64,000 bases of DNA from Natrinema gari JCM 14663 (lineage in GTDB: Archaea; Halobacteriota; Halobacteria; Halobacteriales; Natrialbaceae), in assembly GCF_000337175.1 (NCBI RefSeq), contig NZ_AOIJ01000063.1, forward strand, positions 1-64,000, read 5' to 3'. Below are positions 16,496 through 25,757 of this stretch, piece after piece; the first letter of the stretch is position 1, and every line of letters begins with the position of its first letter. Below the pieces are notes generated by a model. That model did no database searches, was not told the DNA's origin, and saw only the letters and a program-made list of their open reading frames with translations. A program made the translations under genes and the position numbers.

Positions 16496-17589
16496 CCATG
16501 GACGCCGACGACGAGTCGCTGCTCGAGGCGCTACTGGCGGGGGAACACCGCGCGCTCGCCCGGGTCATCTCGAAGATCGAGAATCGGTCGCCGGGCTATC
16601 GAGAGCTCGTGTCGGAGCTCTACGCACATACCGGCGACGCCGACGTGATCGGGATCACCGGCTCGCCGGGCGCGGGCAAGTCGACGCTGGTCGACAAGCT
16701 CGCCGAAGAGTATCGCGACCGCGGCGAGACGGTCGGGATCATCGCGATCGATCCCTCCTCGCCGTTCAGCGGCGGTGCCGTTCTCGGGGACCGGATTCGG
16801 ATGGCCTCTGCCGTGGGCGATATGGACGTTTTCGTCCGGTCGATGAGTGCTCGCGGCACGCTCGGCGGCCTCTCGACGGCGACCGCGGACGCGGTGAAGG
16901 CGATGGACGCCTTCGGGAAGGACAAGATCATCATCGAAACCGTCGGTGCCGGACAAAACGAGATCGACATCGTTCGGACCGCCGACACCGTCGCCGTGCT
17001 CGTCCCGCCGGGTTCGGGCGACGACATCCAGACGCTGAAAGCCGGCATCCTCGAGATCGCCGACGTCTTCGTCGTCAACAAGGCCGACCGCGACGGCGCG
17101 GACCGCACCGTGCAGGAACTCCGGGAGATGGTCCATCTCGGCGAGGAGAGCGGCCTCGCCGGCGGCAGCGGCGGGCACCACGGTGCCGACGTGATGAGCG
17201 GCAGTGACGCCGCCGTCGAGGCGACGGCTGACGAAGACGAGGGCTGGACCCCGCCCATCGTCGAAACGGTCGCGACGAAAGGGACCGGCGTCGAGACCTT
17301 CATCGACGAACTCACGAACCATCGCACGCATCTCGTCGACTCCGGCACTCACGCCGAGAAGGTCCGCCAGCGCCACGCCGAGGAGATCCGCACCCTGTTA
17401 CGCGAGGACGTCCATTCGCTGCTCGAGGACGAACTCGCCGACAGCGGCGGGATCGACGGGCTCGCGGAGGCCGTTCGGCTGGGCGAGACGGACCCGTACT
17501 CGATCGCCAGCGACATGCTCGCCCCCGTCGAGACCTGCATCGAGAACCTCGAGACCGAAACGCGCGGGGACGGCTCGAGCCAGGAGTAG
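16492..17589 (+). CDS. meaB: methylmalonyl-CoA mutase-associated GTPase MeaB
   Basis: A 365-residue G3E-family GTPase. The Walker A motif is GSPGAGKS at residues 57-64, DPSS and [11 protein letters not shown] follow, and the guanine-specificity motif NKAD is near residue 197. MeaB loads and protects the adenosylcobalamin cofactor of the mutase. It overlaps the B12 subunit gene by ATGA, so the two proteins are co-produced. An odd feature is a Gly/Ser/His- and acid-rich insert at about 224-250 ([20 protein letters not shown]), absent from typical bacterial MeaB; it is low complexity and probably a surface loop. Confidence 0.94.
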   Translation: MTMDADDESLLEALLAGEHRALARVISKIENRSPGYRELVSELYAHTGDADVIGITGSPGAGKSTLVDKLAEEYRDRGETVGIIAIDPSSPFSGGAVLGDRIRMASAVGDMDVFVRSMSARGTLGGLSTATADAVKAMDAFGKDKIIIETVGAGQNEIDIVRTADTVAVLVPPGSGDDIQTLKAGILEIADVFVVNKADRDGADRTVQELREMVHLGEESGLAGGSGGHHGADVMSGSDAAVEATADEDEGWTPPIVETVATKGTGVETFIDELTNHRTHLVDSGTHAEKVRQRHAEEIRTLLREDVHSLLEDELADSGGIDGLAEAVRLGETDPYSIASDMLAPVETCIENLETETRGDGSSQE

Positions 17590-17750
17590 CGGTACCAAAC
17601 AGGGAGAGCGGCGGTTCGGAATGAGTGCATTCGCCTATCCGGCTCAGCCTCGCTCGCCGCTCGAGCATTACGCCGCTTGTCCGAAATGATACCAAACAAT
17701 ACTGTTCAGCAATCAAAACACTAATGGGGGAGAAATATAATTTTTTTCGT

Positions 17751-17975
17751 ATGTTTGGTCCTCTGTACAGCGTCCTGCTGATCGCGGGAGCGTATGCCGT
17801 CTACGTCGATGCGACCGAGCGAGAAACCGATTCTCCGATCGGGTGGGCGATCGCAACGCTAGCCGTCGGCTACGCCCTCGGACCGATACTTCTGGGCGTG
17901 TTTCTGCTCCTGTACCTCGTCCTGCACGCCATCGAGGCCCGTTGGGGCCGGTGGAGTCGCGGTCACGCCGTCTGA
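17751..17975 (+). CDS. small two-helix membrane protein
   Basis: A 74-residue protein (MFGPLYSVLLIAGAYAVYVD) with hydrophobic segments at about 3-20 and 38-60, and a basic C-terminal end (EARWGRWSRGHAV). It has no recognised family. An in-frame ATG at 17724 would add 9 residues and is a possible start, since AT-rich promoter-like sequence lies on both sides of it. Confidence 0.6.
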   Translation: MFGPLYSVLLIAGAYAVYVDATERETDSPIGWAIATLAVGYALGPILLGVFLLLYLVLHAIEARWGRWSRGHAV

Positions 17976-18045
17976 GAGCGGAGCATCGCCCGGCGCACCG
18001 AACCGAGACCTGAAGTCTAAGGCCGTTGCCGTCCAACGCCCCGTT

Positions 18046-18990
18046 ATGAAAGCCCGAACAGTCCTCGGTGCAGCCCTCGGAGCCGTCGGTGGTGTCGTCC
18101 TCGGGAACCGCCTCCTCAAGCGACGTGCGAGCGACCTCGAGAACCCGCTGGTCGGTATCGAACGGACGTATCGCTGGCGCGGGATCGAGACGACCTACAC
18201 CGTCGCCGGCGATCCGAACGATCCCGACATGCTTCTGCTCCACGGGGTCTATGCGGGCGCGAGCAGCCACGAGTTCGAGCCGATCGTCGAACAACTGGCC
18301 GAGGACTACCACGTTTACGCGGTCGATCTTCCCGGATTCGGTCGCTCGGAGCGGCCGCCCCTGGTCTACTCCGGAGCCCTCTACGGCGAATTCGTGCGCG
18401 ACTTCGCGGCCGAGATCACCGACGAGCCGATCGTCGTCGCCTCGTCGCTGTCCGGGACGTTCGCCGTTGACGCCGCCGACGAGACCGCGTTCGAGCGGCT
18501 CGTCCTGATCTGTCCGGCCGACGAGACGACCGACGAGCGGCCGTGGGTCCGGACCCTCCTGCGAACGCCGATCGTGGGCACGACGCTGTACAACCTGCTC
18601 GCGAGCAAACCCTCGATCCGGTACTTCTACGACCGGGACGGCTACTACGACGCCGACCGGGTCAGCGCCGCGGAAGTCGGCTACGCCTGGGACAACGCCC
18701 ACCAGCCCGGCGCGCGCTACGCCCCGGCCTCCTTCGCCGCGGGCACCCTCGACCCCGACTTCGACCTCGCGACGGAACTGGCCGCCCTTGAGACACCGGC
18801 GACGCTGGTCTGGGGCCGCGACGCCGAACTCGTCCCGCTGCGCGAGGGCCGGAACCTCGCCGAGGCGGCCGACCTCGATCTGGTCGTCATCGACTACGCG
18901 ACGCAGTTGCCCCACGCCGAACATCCCGACACGTTCGTCGAGTATCTGAGCGCGGAGCTCCCGCGTGCCGACGCGGGCTCGAGCGAATAA
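18046..18990 (+). CDS. alpha/beta-hydrolase with N-terminal membrane anchor
   Basis: A 314-residue protein. Residues 1-20 are hydrophobic with basic residues behind (VVLGNRLLKRR), giving a short anchor. The core has LLLHGVYAGASSHEFEP (oxyanion region), VDLPGFGRSERPP and the nucleophile elbow VASSLSGTFA, where the second Ser of ASSLS is the likely nucleophile. The C-terminal His lies in LPHAEHPDTF, and the acid is probably in WGRDAELVP. The elbow departs from the common GxSxG. Substrate unknown; a carboxylesterase or similar role is likely. Confidence 0.85.
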   Translation: MKARTVLGAALGAVGGVVLGNRLLKRRASDLENPLVGIERTYRWRGIETTYTVAGDPNDPDMLLLHGVYAGASSHEFEPIVEQLAEDYHVYAVDLPGFGRSERPPLVYSGALYGEFVRDFAAEITDEPIVVASSLSGTFAVDAADETAFERLVLICPADETTDERPWVRTLLRTPIVGTTLYNLLASKPSIRYFYDRDGYYDADRVSAAEVGYAWDNAHQPGARYAPASFAAGTLDPDFDLATELAALETPATLVWGRDAELVPLREGRNLAEAADLDLVVIDYATQLPHAEHPDTFVEYLSAELPRADAGSSE

Positions 18991-19051
18991 TCGAGTCGGA
19001 ACTGCCTGCGATCGAGTCGGAAAGGGATTCGCGATCGTCGCTCCCGAACCG

Positions 19052-19441
19052 TTAGACCGGCCGGAGGCCGATCACGCGCTCGCCCGTCGTCTCCGAGGTC
19101 GTGATCTCGAGGGCGACGGTGAGTCCGGTCTCGACGTCCCCGACGTCGATGCCGACGACCTGTCCGGTCAGGCGAACGGGGCCGAAGTCGACGACGGCCG
19201 TCGCGTAGGGAGCGTCTTCCTCGAAGGCCGGCGTCGGAACGTGCGTGACCGTAACCGTCCGGATCTCGCCCGTTTCGGGGAGTTCGACCTCGGCGATGTC
19301 GGTCGAGCCGCAGTCGGGACAGACGCGGCGCGGCGGCAGGGAACCGTGGCCGTTCGCGCACTCGAGGTAGTAGGCGTCGCCCTCCGCGGCGGCCGCGAGC
19401 CACTCGTCGAAGCCGGCGTCGGCGACATCGGACTCGCTCAT
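19052..19441 (-). CDS. DUF35 (Zn-ribbon/OB-fold) acyl-CoA-associated protein
   Basis: A 129-residue protein. A rubredoxin-like zinc ribbon lies near the N terminus, with CANGHGSLPPRRVCPDCGS at about residues 28-46, in which the first knuckle is C-x-x-G-H rather than CxxC. An OB-fold follows. DUF35 proteins pair with thiolases or HMG-CoA synthases and help channel acyl-CoA intermediates. Here the start overlaps the thiolase stop by 4 bases, so the two are an operon with the thiolase first. Confidence 0.88.
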   Translation of the reverse strand: MSESDVADAGFDEWLAAAAEGDAYYLECANGHGSLPPRRVCPDCGSTDIAEVELPETGEIRTVTVTHVPTPAFEEDAPYATAVVDFGPVRLTGQVVGIDVGDVETGLTVALEITTSETTGERVIGLRPV

Positions 19442-20604
19442 CGGTCCACCTCCAGAACGTGAACGGTCGCGCTCGCGACGGTGCCACCCGCGTTGTGGGC
19501 GACGGCGGTCGTCGCGTCCGCGACGTGGTCGCTGTTGGGATGGTGGCCGGCCAGCAGCTCGGTCACCTCGACGATCTGGGATGCGCCGGTCGCGCCGACC
19601 GGGTGCCCCTTCGCTTTCAAGCCCCCCGAGAGGTTGATCGGCGTCTCGCCGTCCGCGGTCGTCCGGCCGTCGCGGGCCGCCGAGATCCCCTCGCCGAGTG
19701 GCTCGAGATCGAGCGCCTCGAGCGCGAGCACTTCGGCGATGGTAAAGCAGTCGTGGACCTCCGCGAAGTCCACGTCACCGGCGTCGACGCCGGCGTCGGC
19801 GTACGCCTCCGCGCCGGCCTCACGTGCGGCGGGCGAGCGCGCCAGGTGCTCGCGGTCGTGCAGCGCCATCCGGTCGCCGCCCTGACCGGTGCCCGTGATC
19901 GCGACCGGGGCCTCGAGATCGTGTTCTTCGGCGTAGGCCTCGCTCGTCAGCACGAGCGCCGACGCGCCGTCCGAGATCGGACAGGCGTCGTAGAGGCCGA
20001 GCGGCTCCGAGACCGGCGGAGCCTCGAGAACGTCGCTGACCTCGATCGCGCGCTGGTACTGGGCGTTTTCGTTGGAGAGCGCGTTCTCGTGGTTCTTGAC
20101 AGCGATGTGGGCCAGGTCCTCGTGCTCGCCGCCGAACGCGTCGAAATAGGCCTGGGCCATCAGCGCGTACGCACCGGGGAACGTCACGCCGGCGCGGACT
20201 TCCCAGAGGTCGTCCGCGGCGATCGCGAGCGCTTCGGTCGCGCCCGCGGTGCCGAGGTTGGTCATCCGCTCTGCCCCGCCCACGAGAACCACGTCGTTCT
20301 CGCCGGTCCGAATCCGTTTAACCGCCTCGCGGACTGCGGTGCCGCTTGAGGCGCACGCGGACTCGTATCGGGTTGCGGGGGCCTGGACTCCCGCCGCTTC
20401 GGCCATCAACGGGCCCTGGTGGCCCTGGTGCTCGGAGAGTTCGCCCATGAAGTTGCCATAGAGGACGGCCTCTACGTCGTCTCGGGGAACGCCGCTCTCT
20501 TCGAACGCCGTGATGGTCGCTTCGGCAAAGAGATCTCGACTGGTCCGTTCGGGGCTGTTACCGAACGACGTCAGCCCTGTGCCTGCGACACGTACGTCAC
20601 TCAT
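19438..20604 (-). CDS. thiolase-family acyl-CoA C-acyltransferase
   Basis: A 388-residue SCP-x/archaeal-type thiolase starting MSDVRVAGTGLTSFGNSPER. The active-site Cys is in YESACASSGTAVREA at about residues 85-90, VAGTGQGGDRMAL-like central sequence is present, and the C-terminal histidine and glycine-rich segments NLSGGLKAKGHPVGATGASQ and AHNAGGT close the fold. It condenses or cleaves acyl-CoA; with the neighbouring DUF35 protein a role in fatty-acid or isoprenoid acyl-CoA metabolism is likely. The ATG at 20604 is chosen over the upstream extension because TATA and operator-like sequence lie just before it. Confidence 0.9.
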   Translation of the reverse strand: MSDVRVAGTGLTSFGNSPERTSRDLFAEATITAFEESGVPRDDVEAVLYGNFMGELSEHQGHQGPLMAEAAGVQAPATRYESACASSGTAVREAVKRIRTGENDVVLVGGAERMTNLGTAGATEALAIAADDLWEVRAGVTFPGAYALMAQAYFDAFGGEHEDLAHIAVKNHENALSNENAQYQRAIEVSDVLEAPPVSEPLGLYDACPISDGASALVLTSEAYAEEHDLEAPVAITGTGQGGDRMALHDREHLARSPAAREAGAEAYADAGVDAGDVDFAEVHDCFTIAEVLALEALDLEPLGEGISAARDGRTTADGETPINLSGGLKAKGHPVGATGASQIVEVTELLAGHHPNSDHVADATTAVAHNAGGTVASATVHVLEVDR

Positions 20605-20607
20605 GTA

Positions 20608-20622
20608 CACACGTATAGTGTG
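20608..20622 (-). promoter_or_regulatory. operator-like palindrome in the thiolase promoter
   Basis: CACAC-GTATA-GTGTG lies between a TATA-like element (minus-strand AGTATTAA at 20631-20638) and the ATG at 20604. A repressor bound here would block a leaderless transcript. The arms are 5 bases and perfect. Confidence 0.5.
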
Positions 20623-20752
20623 CGAACCCGTTAATACTCCGCGGTTACGGCTGCGAGAAATATAGTATTGGCGACACGTTGCGGGGTTCTTACCGCTATT
20701 TGCTGGCGGTTCCATAAACTTCAGTCCGGTCGTACCGAGTTTCTTTCCGCGT

Positions 20753-20762
20753 ACTTATAAGT
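20753..20762 (+). promoter_or_regulatory. palindromic TATA box for the M42 peptidase
   Basis: ACTTATAAGT, a fully palindromic TATA element, ends 21 bases before the ATG at 20784. That spacing gives a leaderless transcript. Confidence 0.6.
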
Positions 20763-20783
20763 GATCGCGACCCACGCGGGAGT

Positions 20784-21851
20784 ATGACAACCGTTCCGTT
20801 CGATTTCGATCTGCTGACGGAGCTGACGGAGACGAGTGGCGTCCCCGGGTACGAGGACCGCGTTCGCGAACTCGTCGTCCGGGAACTCGAGGACAGCGTC
20901 GACTGCGTGCGAACCGATGCGATGGGCAACGTCGTCGGCACCCTCGAGGGCGAACGCGACTATTCGGTGGCCGTCGCGGCCCACATGGACGAGATCGGCT
21001 TTATGGTTCGCCACATCACGGAATCCGAGGACGGCTACGGATTCGTCGAACTCGACGCGCTCGGCGGCTGGGACGCGCGGGTGTTGAAGGCCCAGCGCGT
21101 AACGATCCACGCCGACGACGGGGACATTCCGGCGGTTATCGGGTCGCCGCCCCCGCACACGTTAGACGACGACGAGCGCGAGCAGCCCCCCACCGTCGAG
21201 GACATCGTCCTCGACCCCGGCCTTCCCTACGAGGACCTCGCGGAGCGCGTCTCACCCGGCGACCTCGTCACGATGTCCCAGACGACCGAGCGCGTCGGCG
21301 AGACGGTCACCGGCAAGGCCCTCGACGATCGCGTCTGTCTGTGTGCCATGCTCGAGGCGGCCCGCCGATTGACGGACCCGCAGGTAACGATCCACTTCTG
21401 TGCGACCGTTCAGGAGGAGCTCGGTCTGCGGGGCGCTCGTGCGCTGGGCATCGACATCGACCCCGACCTGGCGATCGCACTCGACGTGACGGTCGCCAAC
21501 GATATCCCCGGCTTCGACGCCGGCGAGCACGTCACCGAACTCGGCGCGGGAACCGCGATCAAACTCAAAGACTCGAGTGTCATCACGAACCCGAAACTTC
21601 ATGACCGCCTCCAGTCGCTCGCCGAGGAGGCCGGGATCGACCACCAGTTCGAGATCCTACCCGCCGGCAGTACCGACACCGCGGGGTTCCAGTACACCGC
21701 GGGCGCGAAACCCGTCGGCGCGCTTTCGATCCCGACCCGGTATCTCCACACCGTAACCGAGACCGCCCACGTCGACGACATCGCGGCGACGATCGACCTG
21801 CTCGAGGCGTTCCTCGAAACCGAAAGCGGCGAGTACGAGTACACGCTTTAA
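20784..21851 (+). CDS. M42-family metallo-aminopeptidase
   Basis: A 355-residue protein of the M42 family (glutamyl aminopeptidase / TET / CelM). Metal-binding motifs are AAHMDEIGFMV (His67 and Asp69), GKALDDRVC (bridging Asp near 181), VQEELGLRGA (catalytic and metal Glu near 211-212), IALDVTVAND (Asp) and RYLHTVTETA (His). Such enzymes form large tetrahedral assemblies in the cytoplasm that trim peptides released by the proteasome. It is transcribed alone from a clear leaderless promoter. Confidence 0.92.
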   Translation: MTTVPFDFDLLTELTETSGVPGYEDRVRELVVRELEDSVDCVRTDAMGNVVGTLEGERDYSVAVAAHMDEIGFMVRHITESEDGYGFVELDALGGWDARVLKAQRVTIHADDGDIPAVIGSPPPHTLDDDEREQPPTVEDIVLDPGLPYEDLAERVSPGDLVTMSQTTERVGETVTGKALDDRVCLCAMLEAARRLTDPQVTIHFCATVQEELGLRGARALGIDIDPDLAIALDVTVANDIPGFDAGEHVTELGAGTAIKLKDSSVITNPKLHDRLQSLAEEAGIDHQFEILPAGSTDTAGFQYTAGAKPVGALSIPTRYLHTVTETAHVDDIAATIDLLEAFLETESGEYEYTL

Positions 21852-22029
21852 CGGGCGACCCGATGTCGCGGCTGTTCGGACCGATGCGAGCGGCCCAGCG
21901 ACGAGCGAGCGCTCTGACGGGCCGGCAAGCGTGGCGATCCCCGGTTTGCCTGGCAAGCACGGCGAAAAACGGGACCCCCTGACGAAGCACATTTCAACGA
22001 CGCCTCTCATTTGACGTGTACTGTCCCTT

Positions 22030-22275
22030 ATGAACGGCTCCGACGGTCCCGCTCTCGACGACATCTCGCCGCGCGCTTGGCGACTTCTCCGGGTAGCCGC
22101 CGGGTACGACCAACGGGCGGTCGAGCGGGAAGTCGACGAACTCATGCAGGCCCACGTCTCGATGCTCGAGAGCGGGAATCGATCGCTCTCTCGAGCGCGC
22201 CGGGAGACGCTGTTGAACCTCTACAGTGCGGCCCTCACCGACGAGCAGTTGCGTGCTATCGTCGACCATTTTTAG
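22030..22275 (+). CDS. small helix-turn-helix (XRE-like) protein
   Basis: An 81-residue protein, almost entirely one helical domain: WRLLRVAAGYDQRAVEREVD, then QAHVSMLESGNRSLSRARRE. The order of helices and the S-M-L-E-S-G-x-R-S-L motif match Cro/C1-type helix-turn-helix proteins, in which this is the recognition helix region. It is probably a DNA-binding regulator; the target is unknown. It lies between a peptidase and an SLC13 transporter on the same strand, with 150-180 base gaps. Confidence 0.72.
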   Translation: MNGSDGPALDDISPRAWRLLRVAAGYDQRAVEREVDELMQAHVSMLESGNRSLSRARRETLLNLYSAALTDEQLRAIVDHF

Positions 22276-22428
22276 CCGGTTCCGCCGACGCTGCTGAGTC
22301 CACCGTAAAGCGAGATCGCGGGATCAGCGTCCGTCTCGCTACCCCCTGATCGGGACGGTCTGGGGTGTCATCGCACGACAATGGATGTAAACTCTTAATA
22401 ACAATAGTGATCATTCTCGCGTGTATCA

Positions 22429-24048
22429 ATGATACATCGACTGTTAGCTGGTTCAAACAGGCGATCAGTACAGTTCCTTCTGGCAGCAACCGGGACGGTT
22501 GCGATCGGGGCCGCACCCTCACCGACCGGCCTCTCGGTGACGGGCCAGTACGCGCTCGCAACGATGTTCTTCGCCGGGTTCCTCTGGGTCACCGGCGCGC
22601 TCCCGCTCGCGGTCACCGCGCTGACGATCCCCGTCTTGCTCACGGGGACCGGCGTCTACGACTCGATGGACGCAGCCCTCGTCGGGTTCGCCGATCACAT
22701 CATCTTCCTGTTTTTGGCCGGGTTCATGCTGGCCAACGGGATCCAGAAGTACAATATCGACCGGCGGATCGCGCTGTATTCTATCGCCAAGATGGGAAGT
22801 TCGCCGCGGCGGCTGATCTTCGTGATCATGGTCGTGACCGCCGTGTTGTCGATGTGGGTATCAAACACCGCGACGGCCGCGATGATGATGCCGATCGCGG
22901 TCGGCGTCCTCAGCCAGGTCCTCGACCGGGATGATCTCGCGTCCTCGGACGAGCAAGCCGGGGCGAGTGACGCCACCGAAACGGCTGCCGACGGTGGACA
23001 CAGCGAATCCACGGCCGCGTTTACGAACCTCCAGATCTCGATGCTGCTCGGGACCGCCTACGCCGCGAGCGTCGGCGGCGTCGGGACGATCATCGGGACG
23101 CCACCGAATGCGATCCTCGTGAGCCAACTCAACGCCATTCTGGACTACGAGATCGGGTTCGCCGACTGGTTCCTCGTCGGCTTCCCCGTCGTCGTCGTGA
23201 CGCTCCCGATCGTCTGGGTCATCCTGACGTACGTGCTGTACCCGCCCGAGGTACCGGACGTCGAGCGGGCGCGAGCCACCGCTCGAGAGCAACTCGAGGC
23301 CGAAGGCGAACTCGATCCCCGCGGGAAACGGGTGGCGGCGATCTTCGCTGTGACGGCGGGGCTCTGGATGCTCGGCGGACTCGGCGACCTCTTCAAGCCG
23401 TATCTCCCGGCCGTCTGGATGACGACCGTGTTCGGCGGCGAGGGGATGACGGTCTTCGGCGTCGAGGGTCACGAGGGACTGCTCTACTACGTCATGGTCG
23501 GCGTCGCGGCGATTCCCGCGCTCGTGCTGGCCGACACGATGGAGTGGGAGGAATTGGTCGACATCGATTGGGGGACGTTGTTGCTGTTCGGCGGCGGGAT
23601 CTCCCTCGCGAACGCGCTGGCTGACACGGGCGCGACGGAGTGGATCGCCGACACCGTGTTCGGCGGACTCGTCGGCGCGCCCATCATCCTCGTCATCGGC
23701 GCGGTCGTGCTGGTCGTCATCTTCCTCACTGAAATGACGTCGAACTCCGCGACGACCAGCATCATCGTCCCCATTCTGATCAGCCTCGGGAGTGTCTTCT
23801 CGGCGACGCTCGGGCTGACAGACTTCTCGACCGCGCTCTTCCTCTCGGTCGCCGGCGCGATCGCCGCGAGCTTCGCCTTCGCGCTCCCCGTCGCGACGCC
23901 GCCCAACGCCATCGTGTTCGGCAGCGGGTACGTCAAACAACGTCACATGCTCCGGGCGGGACTGGTCCTGAACGCGATCATGACGGTCGTGCTGACGGCC
24001 ATCATCTGGGTCCTGTTTACCTTCGTCTGGCCGCACCTGCTCTGGTGA
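22429..24048 (+). CDS. SLC13/DASS-family anion symporter
   Basis: A 539-residue protein with about eleven membrane segments. The two inverted-repeat signatures SNTATAAMMMPIAVGVL (first SNT motif) and EMTSNSATTSIIVPILISLG (second SNS motif) bind sodium and the substrate carboxylate in the DASS family (dicarboxylate, citrate or sulfate). A charged loop at about residues 165-205, rich in Asp, Glu and Ser, separates the halves and is longer than usual. Likely substrates are dicarboxylates such as succinate or malate, or sulfate; the sequence does not decide. Confidence 0.9.
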   Translation: MIHRLLAGSNRRSVQFLLAATGTVAIGAAPSPTGLSVTGQYALATMFFAGFLWVTGALPLAVTALTIPVLLTGTGVYDSMDAALVGFADHIIFLFLAGFMLANGIQKYNIDRRIALYSIAKMGSSPRRLIFVIMVVTAVLSMWVSNTATAAMMMPIAVGVLSQVLDRDDLASSDEQAGASDATETAADGGHSESTAAFTNLQISMLLGTAYAASVGGVGTIIGTPPNAILVSQLNAILDYEIGFADWFLVGFPVVVVTLPIVWVILTYVLYPPEVPDVERARATAREQLEAEGELDPRGKRVAAIFAVTAGLWMLGGLGDLFKPYLPAVWMTTVFGGEGMTVFGVEGHEGLLYYVMVGVAAIPALVLADTMEWEELVDIDWGTLLLFGGGISLANALADTGATEWIADTVFGGLVGAPIILVIGAVVLVVIFLTEMTSNSATTSIIVPILISLGSVFSATLGLTDFSTALFLSVAGAIAASFAFALPVATPPNAIVFGSGYVKQRHMLRAGLVLNAIMTVVLTAIIWVLFTFVWPHLLW

Positions 24049-24219
24049 GCACGGGCCTGCGACGCCGTCGGTACTCGGTGGCGTCCCAGCCGACTTTTGC
24101 GCGGGTCGTTCGACCGCCCGCCGTGGACTCGAGCCACCGCTTGGCGTCGAAACGTGTTCACACAGGTGTGATCGGCTGATTCAAAACAGGCGTTTCGATC
24201 CGTTCTCGAGGATAGCCCG

Positions 24220-25641
24220 TCAGAACGCGAGCGCGTCCACGAGGATCGCGACCAGCACCGCCCCGAGGAAGGCGTTCGAGGCGTGGAACGACCGGAACGC
24301 GGCGGCCTCGGTCTGCTCGAAGTGGAGCCGCACGGCGGCCCAGAGGAAGACGCCGCCGAAGACGACGACCGTGCCGGCGTACAGCGCGCCGAGGTCGGTG
24401 ATCCAGGCCAGCGCGATCGAACTCACGAGCGTCGCGGCGATGTAGTAGACGATCTGCTTTCGCGTCTCGGTCTCCCCGCGGACGACGGGCATCATCGGGA
24501 ACCCGCCGCGAGCGTAGTCGTCCTTGTAGGCCAGCGCGAGGTTGTAGAAGTGCGCCGGCGTCCACAGGAAGATCACGCCCGCGAGCGCGAGTCCCGGCCA
24601 GCCGATCTCGTTCGTGACGGCCGCCCAGCCGATGAGTGCGGGCAACGCGCCGGCAGCCCCCCCGATGACCGTGTTCTGGACCGTGTTCGGCTTGAGCAAG
24701 AGCGTGTAGACGACGCTGTAGAACACGATTGCCGCGAGCCCGAGCGCCGCCGCGAGTCGGTTGATCGTCAGGAACGCGGCCAGCGACGCCGCGGTCAGCG
24801 CGAGTCCGAACGCCAGCGCGTTGCGGACCGGAATCAGGTCCACCGCCAGCGGCCGGTCGGCGGTGCGGGACATCTTCTGATCCACGTCGCGCTCGAGGAC
24901 GTGATTGAACGTCCCGCTCGCGCCGATTGCGAGGACGCCACCGCCGAGCGTCGCGATGATCGTCGCGGTCTCGAGGTCGTGGCCGGCGGCCAGCGCCATT
25001 CCGGCGGCGGCGACAAGACAGAGCAGCCACATCAGACGCGGCTTCATCATCTTGAAGTAGGCGAAGACGGTCAGTCGGGCGCGGGCCACCCGACTCGTGG
25101 GCAGCGTGCGTTCGGGGGCGGTCGGCGTCGACTCCTCGAGCGGGGTCGGCGAGTCGATGCCGTCCTCGTCCGCGCTGCCGGTCGCGAGTTCGAGGTCCCA
25201 GGCAAGCGCGAGGACGACTCCCGAGAAAATCACGAGCCCGAGCGCGAGGTGGAGACCGGGGAGGATCGCCTCGGGACCGATCGTCGCGGTGGCGGCACCG
25301 ACGCCGACCTGGACGACGTAGAGCGCGGCGGCGGCGACGAGCGTCGTCCGGACGCGCCGCGAGGCGTCACCGAAGGCGGCGGCGTACGCCGTGGCGGCGA
25401 CGAGCAGGCCGACGACGACAGCAGTGAGCCGATGGCCCCATGCGATCGCGAGTTCGGTCTGATTCAACGGGTCGACCGGGGCGTGACAGGTCGGCCACGT
25501 CGAACACGACGCGGCCGCGTTCGTCAGCGAAGTCGTCGCGCCGACGATCAACAGCAGATAGACGCCCAGCGCGGTCGCTGTGAGCAGTGCGGAAAAGCGG
25601 CGTCGCGTGCCGATCGGGCGGGGAAACGACTCTGTTGCCAC
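24220..25641 (-). CDS. ctaB: COX15-like domain fused to protoheme IX farnesyltransferase (heme O synthase)
   Basis: A 473-residue fusion. Residues 1-150 are a half-length COX15/CtaA-type four-helix domain (TNAAASCSTWPTCHAPVD, then AIAWGHRLTAVVVGLLVA with the heme-ligand type His). An acidic linker (155-190) leads to a full CtaB prenyltransferase. Its two Asp-rich motifs are NHVLERDVDQKMSRTADRPL and YKDDYARGGFPMMPVV. CtaB adds farnesyl to heme B to make heme O for terminal oxidases. The N-terminal domain may take the next step toward heme A or only bind heme. This fused form is known in haloarchaea. It is divergent from the 25758 gene. Confidence 0.9.
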   Translation of the reverse strand: MATESFPRPIGTRRRFSALLTATALGVYLLLIVGATTSLTNAAASCSTWPTCHAPVDPLNQTELAIAWGHRLTAVVVGLLVAATAYAAAFGDASRRVRTTLVAAAALYVVQVGVGAATATIGPEAILPGLHLALGLVIFSGVVLALAWDLELATGSADEDGIDSPTPLEESTPTAPERTLPTSRVARARLTVFAYFKMMKPRLMWLLCLVAAAGMALAAGHDLETATIIATLGGGVLAIGASGTFNHVLERDVDQKMSRTADRPLAVDLIPVRNALAFGLALTAASLAAFLTINRLAAALGLAAIVFYSVVYTLLLKPNTVQNTVIGGAAGALPALIGWAAVTNEIGWPGLALAGVIFLWTPAHFYNLALAYKDDYARGGFPMMPVVRGETETRKQIVYYIAATLVSSIALAWITDLGALYAGTVVVFGGVFLWAAVRLHFEQTEAAAFRSFHASNAFLGAVLVAILVDALAF

Positions 25642-25757
25642 GGCTATTCTCGTCTACACCGTTCGACTCCGTGTATTTAGGGCTCTCGCTTTTTCCCACC
25701 CGTCGCGGACGGGATCGGCCGGCGCTGCAGTCCTCGAGAGAGTGCCGAAAAGGGATT

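Noticed and set aside
22861-24036. 391-codon minus-strand ORF, rich in Asp, Arg and Glu
   Set aside because: Shadow of the SLC13 transporter, which has clear signatures and membrane segments.
24283-25680. 465-codon plus-strand ORF
   Set aside because: Shadow of the COX15-CtaB fusion; no hydrophobic segments or motifs.
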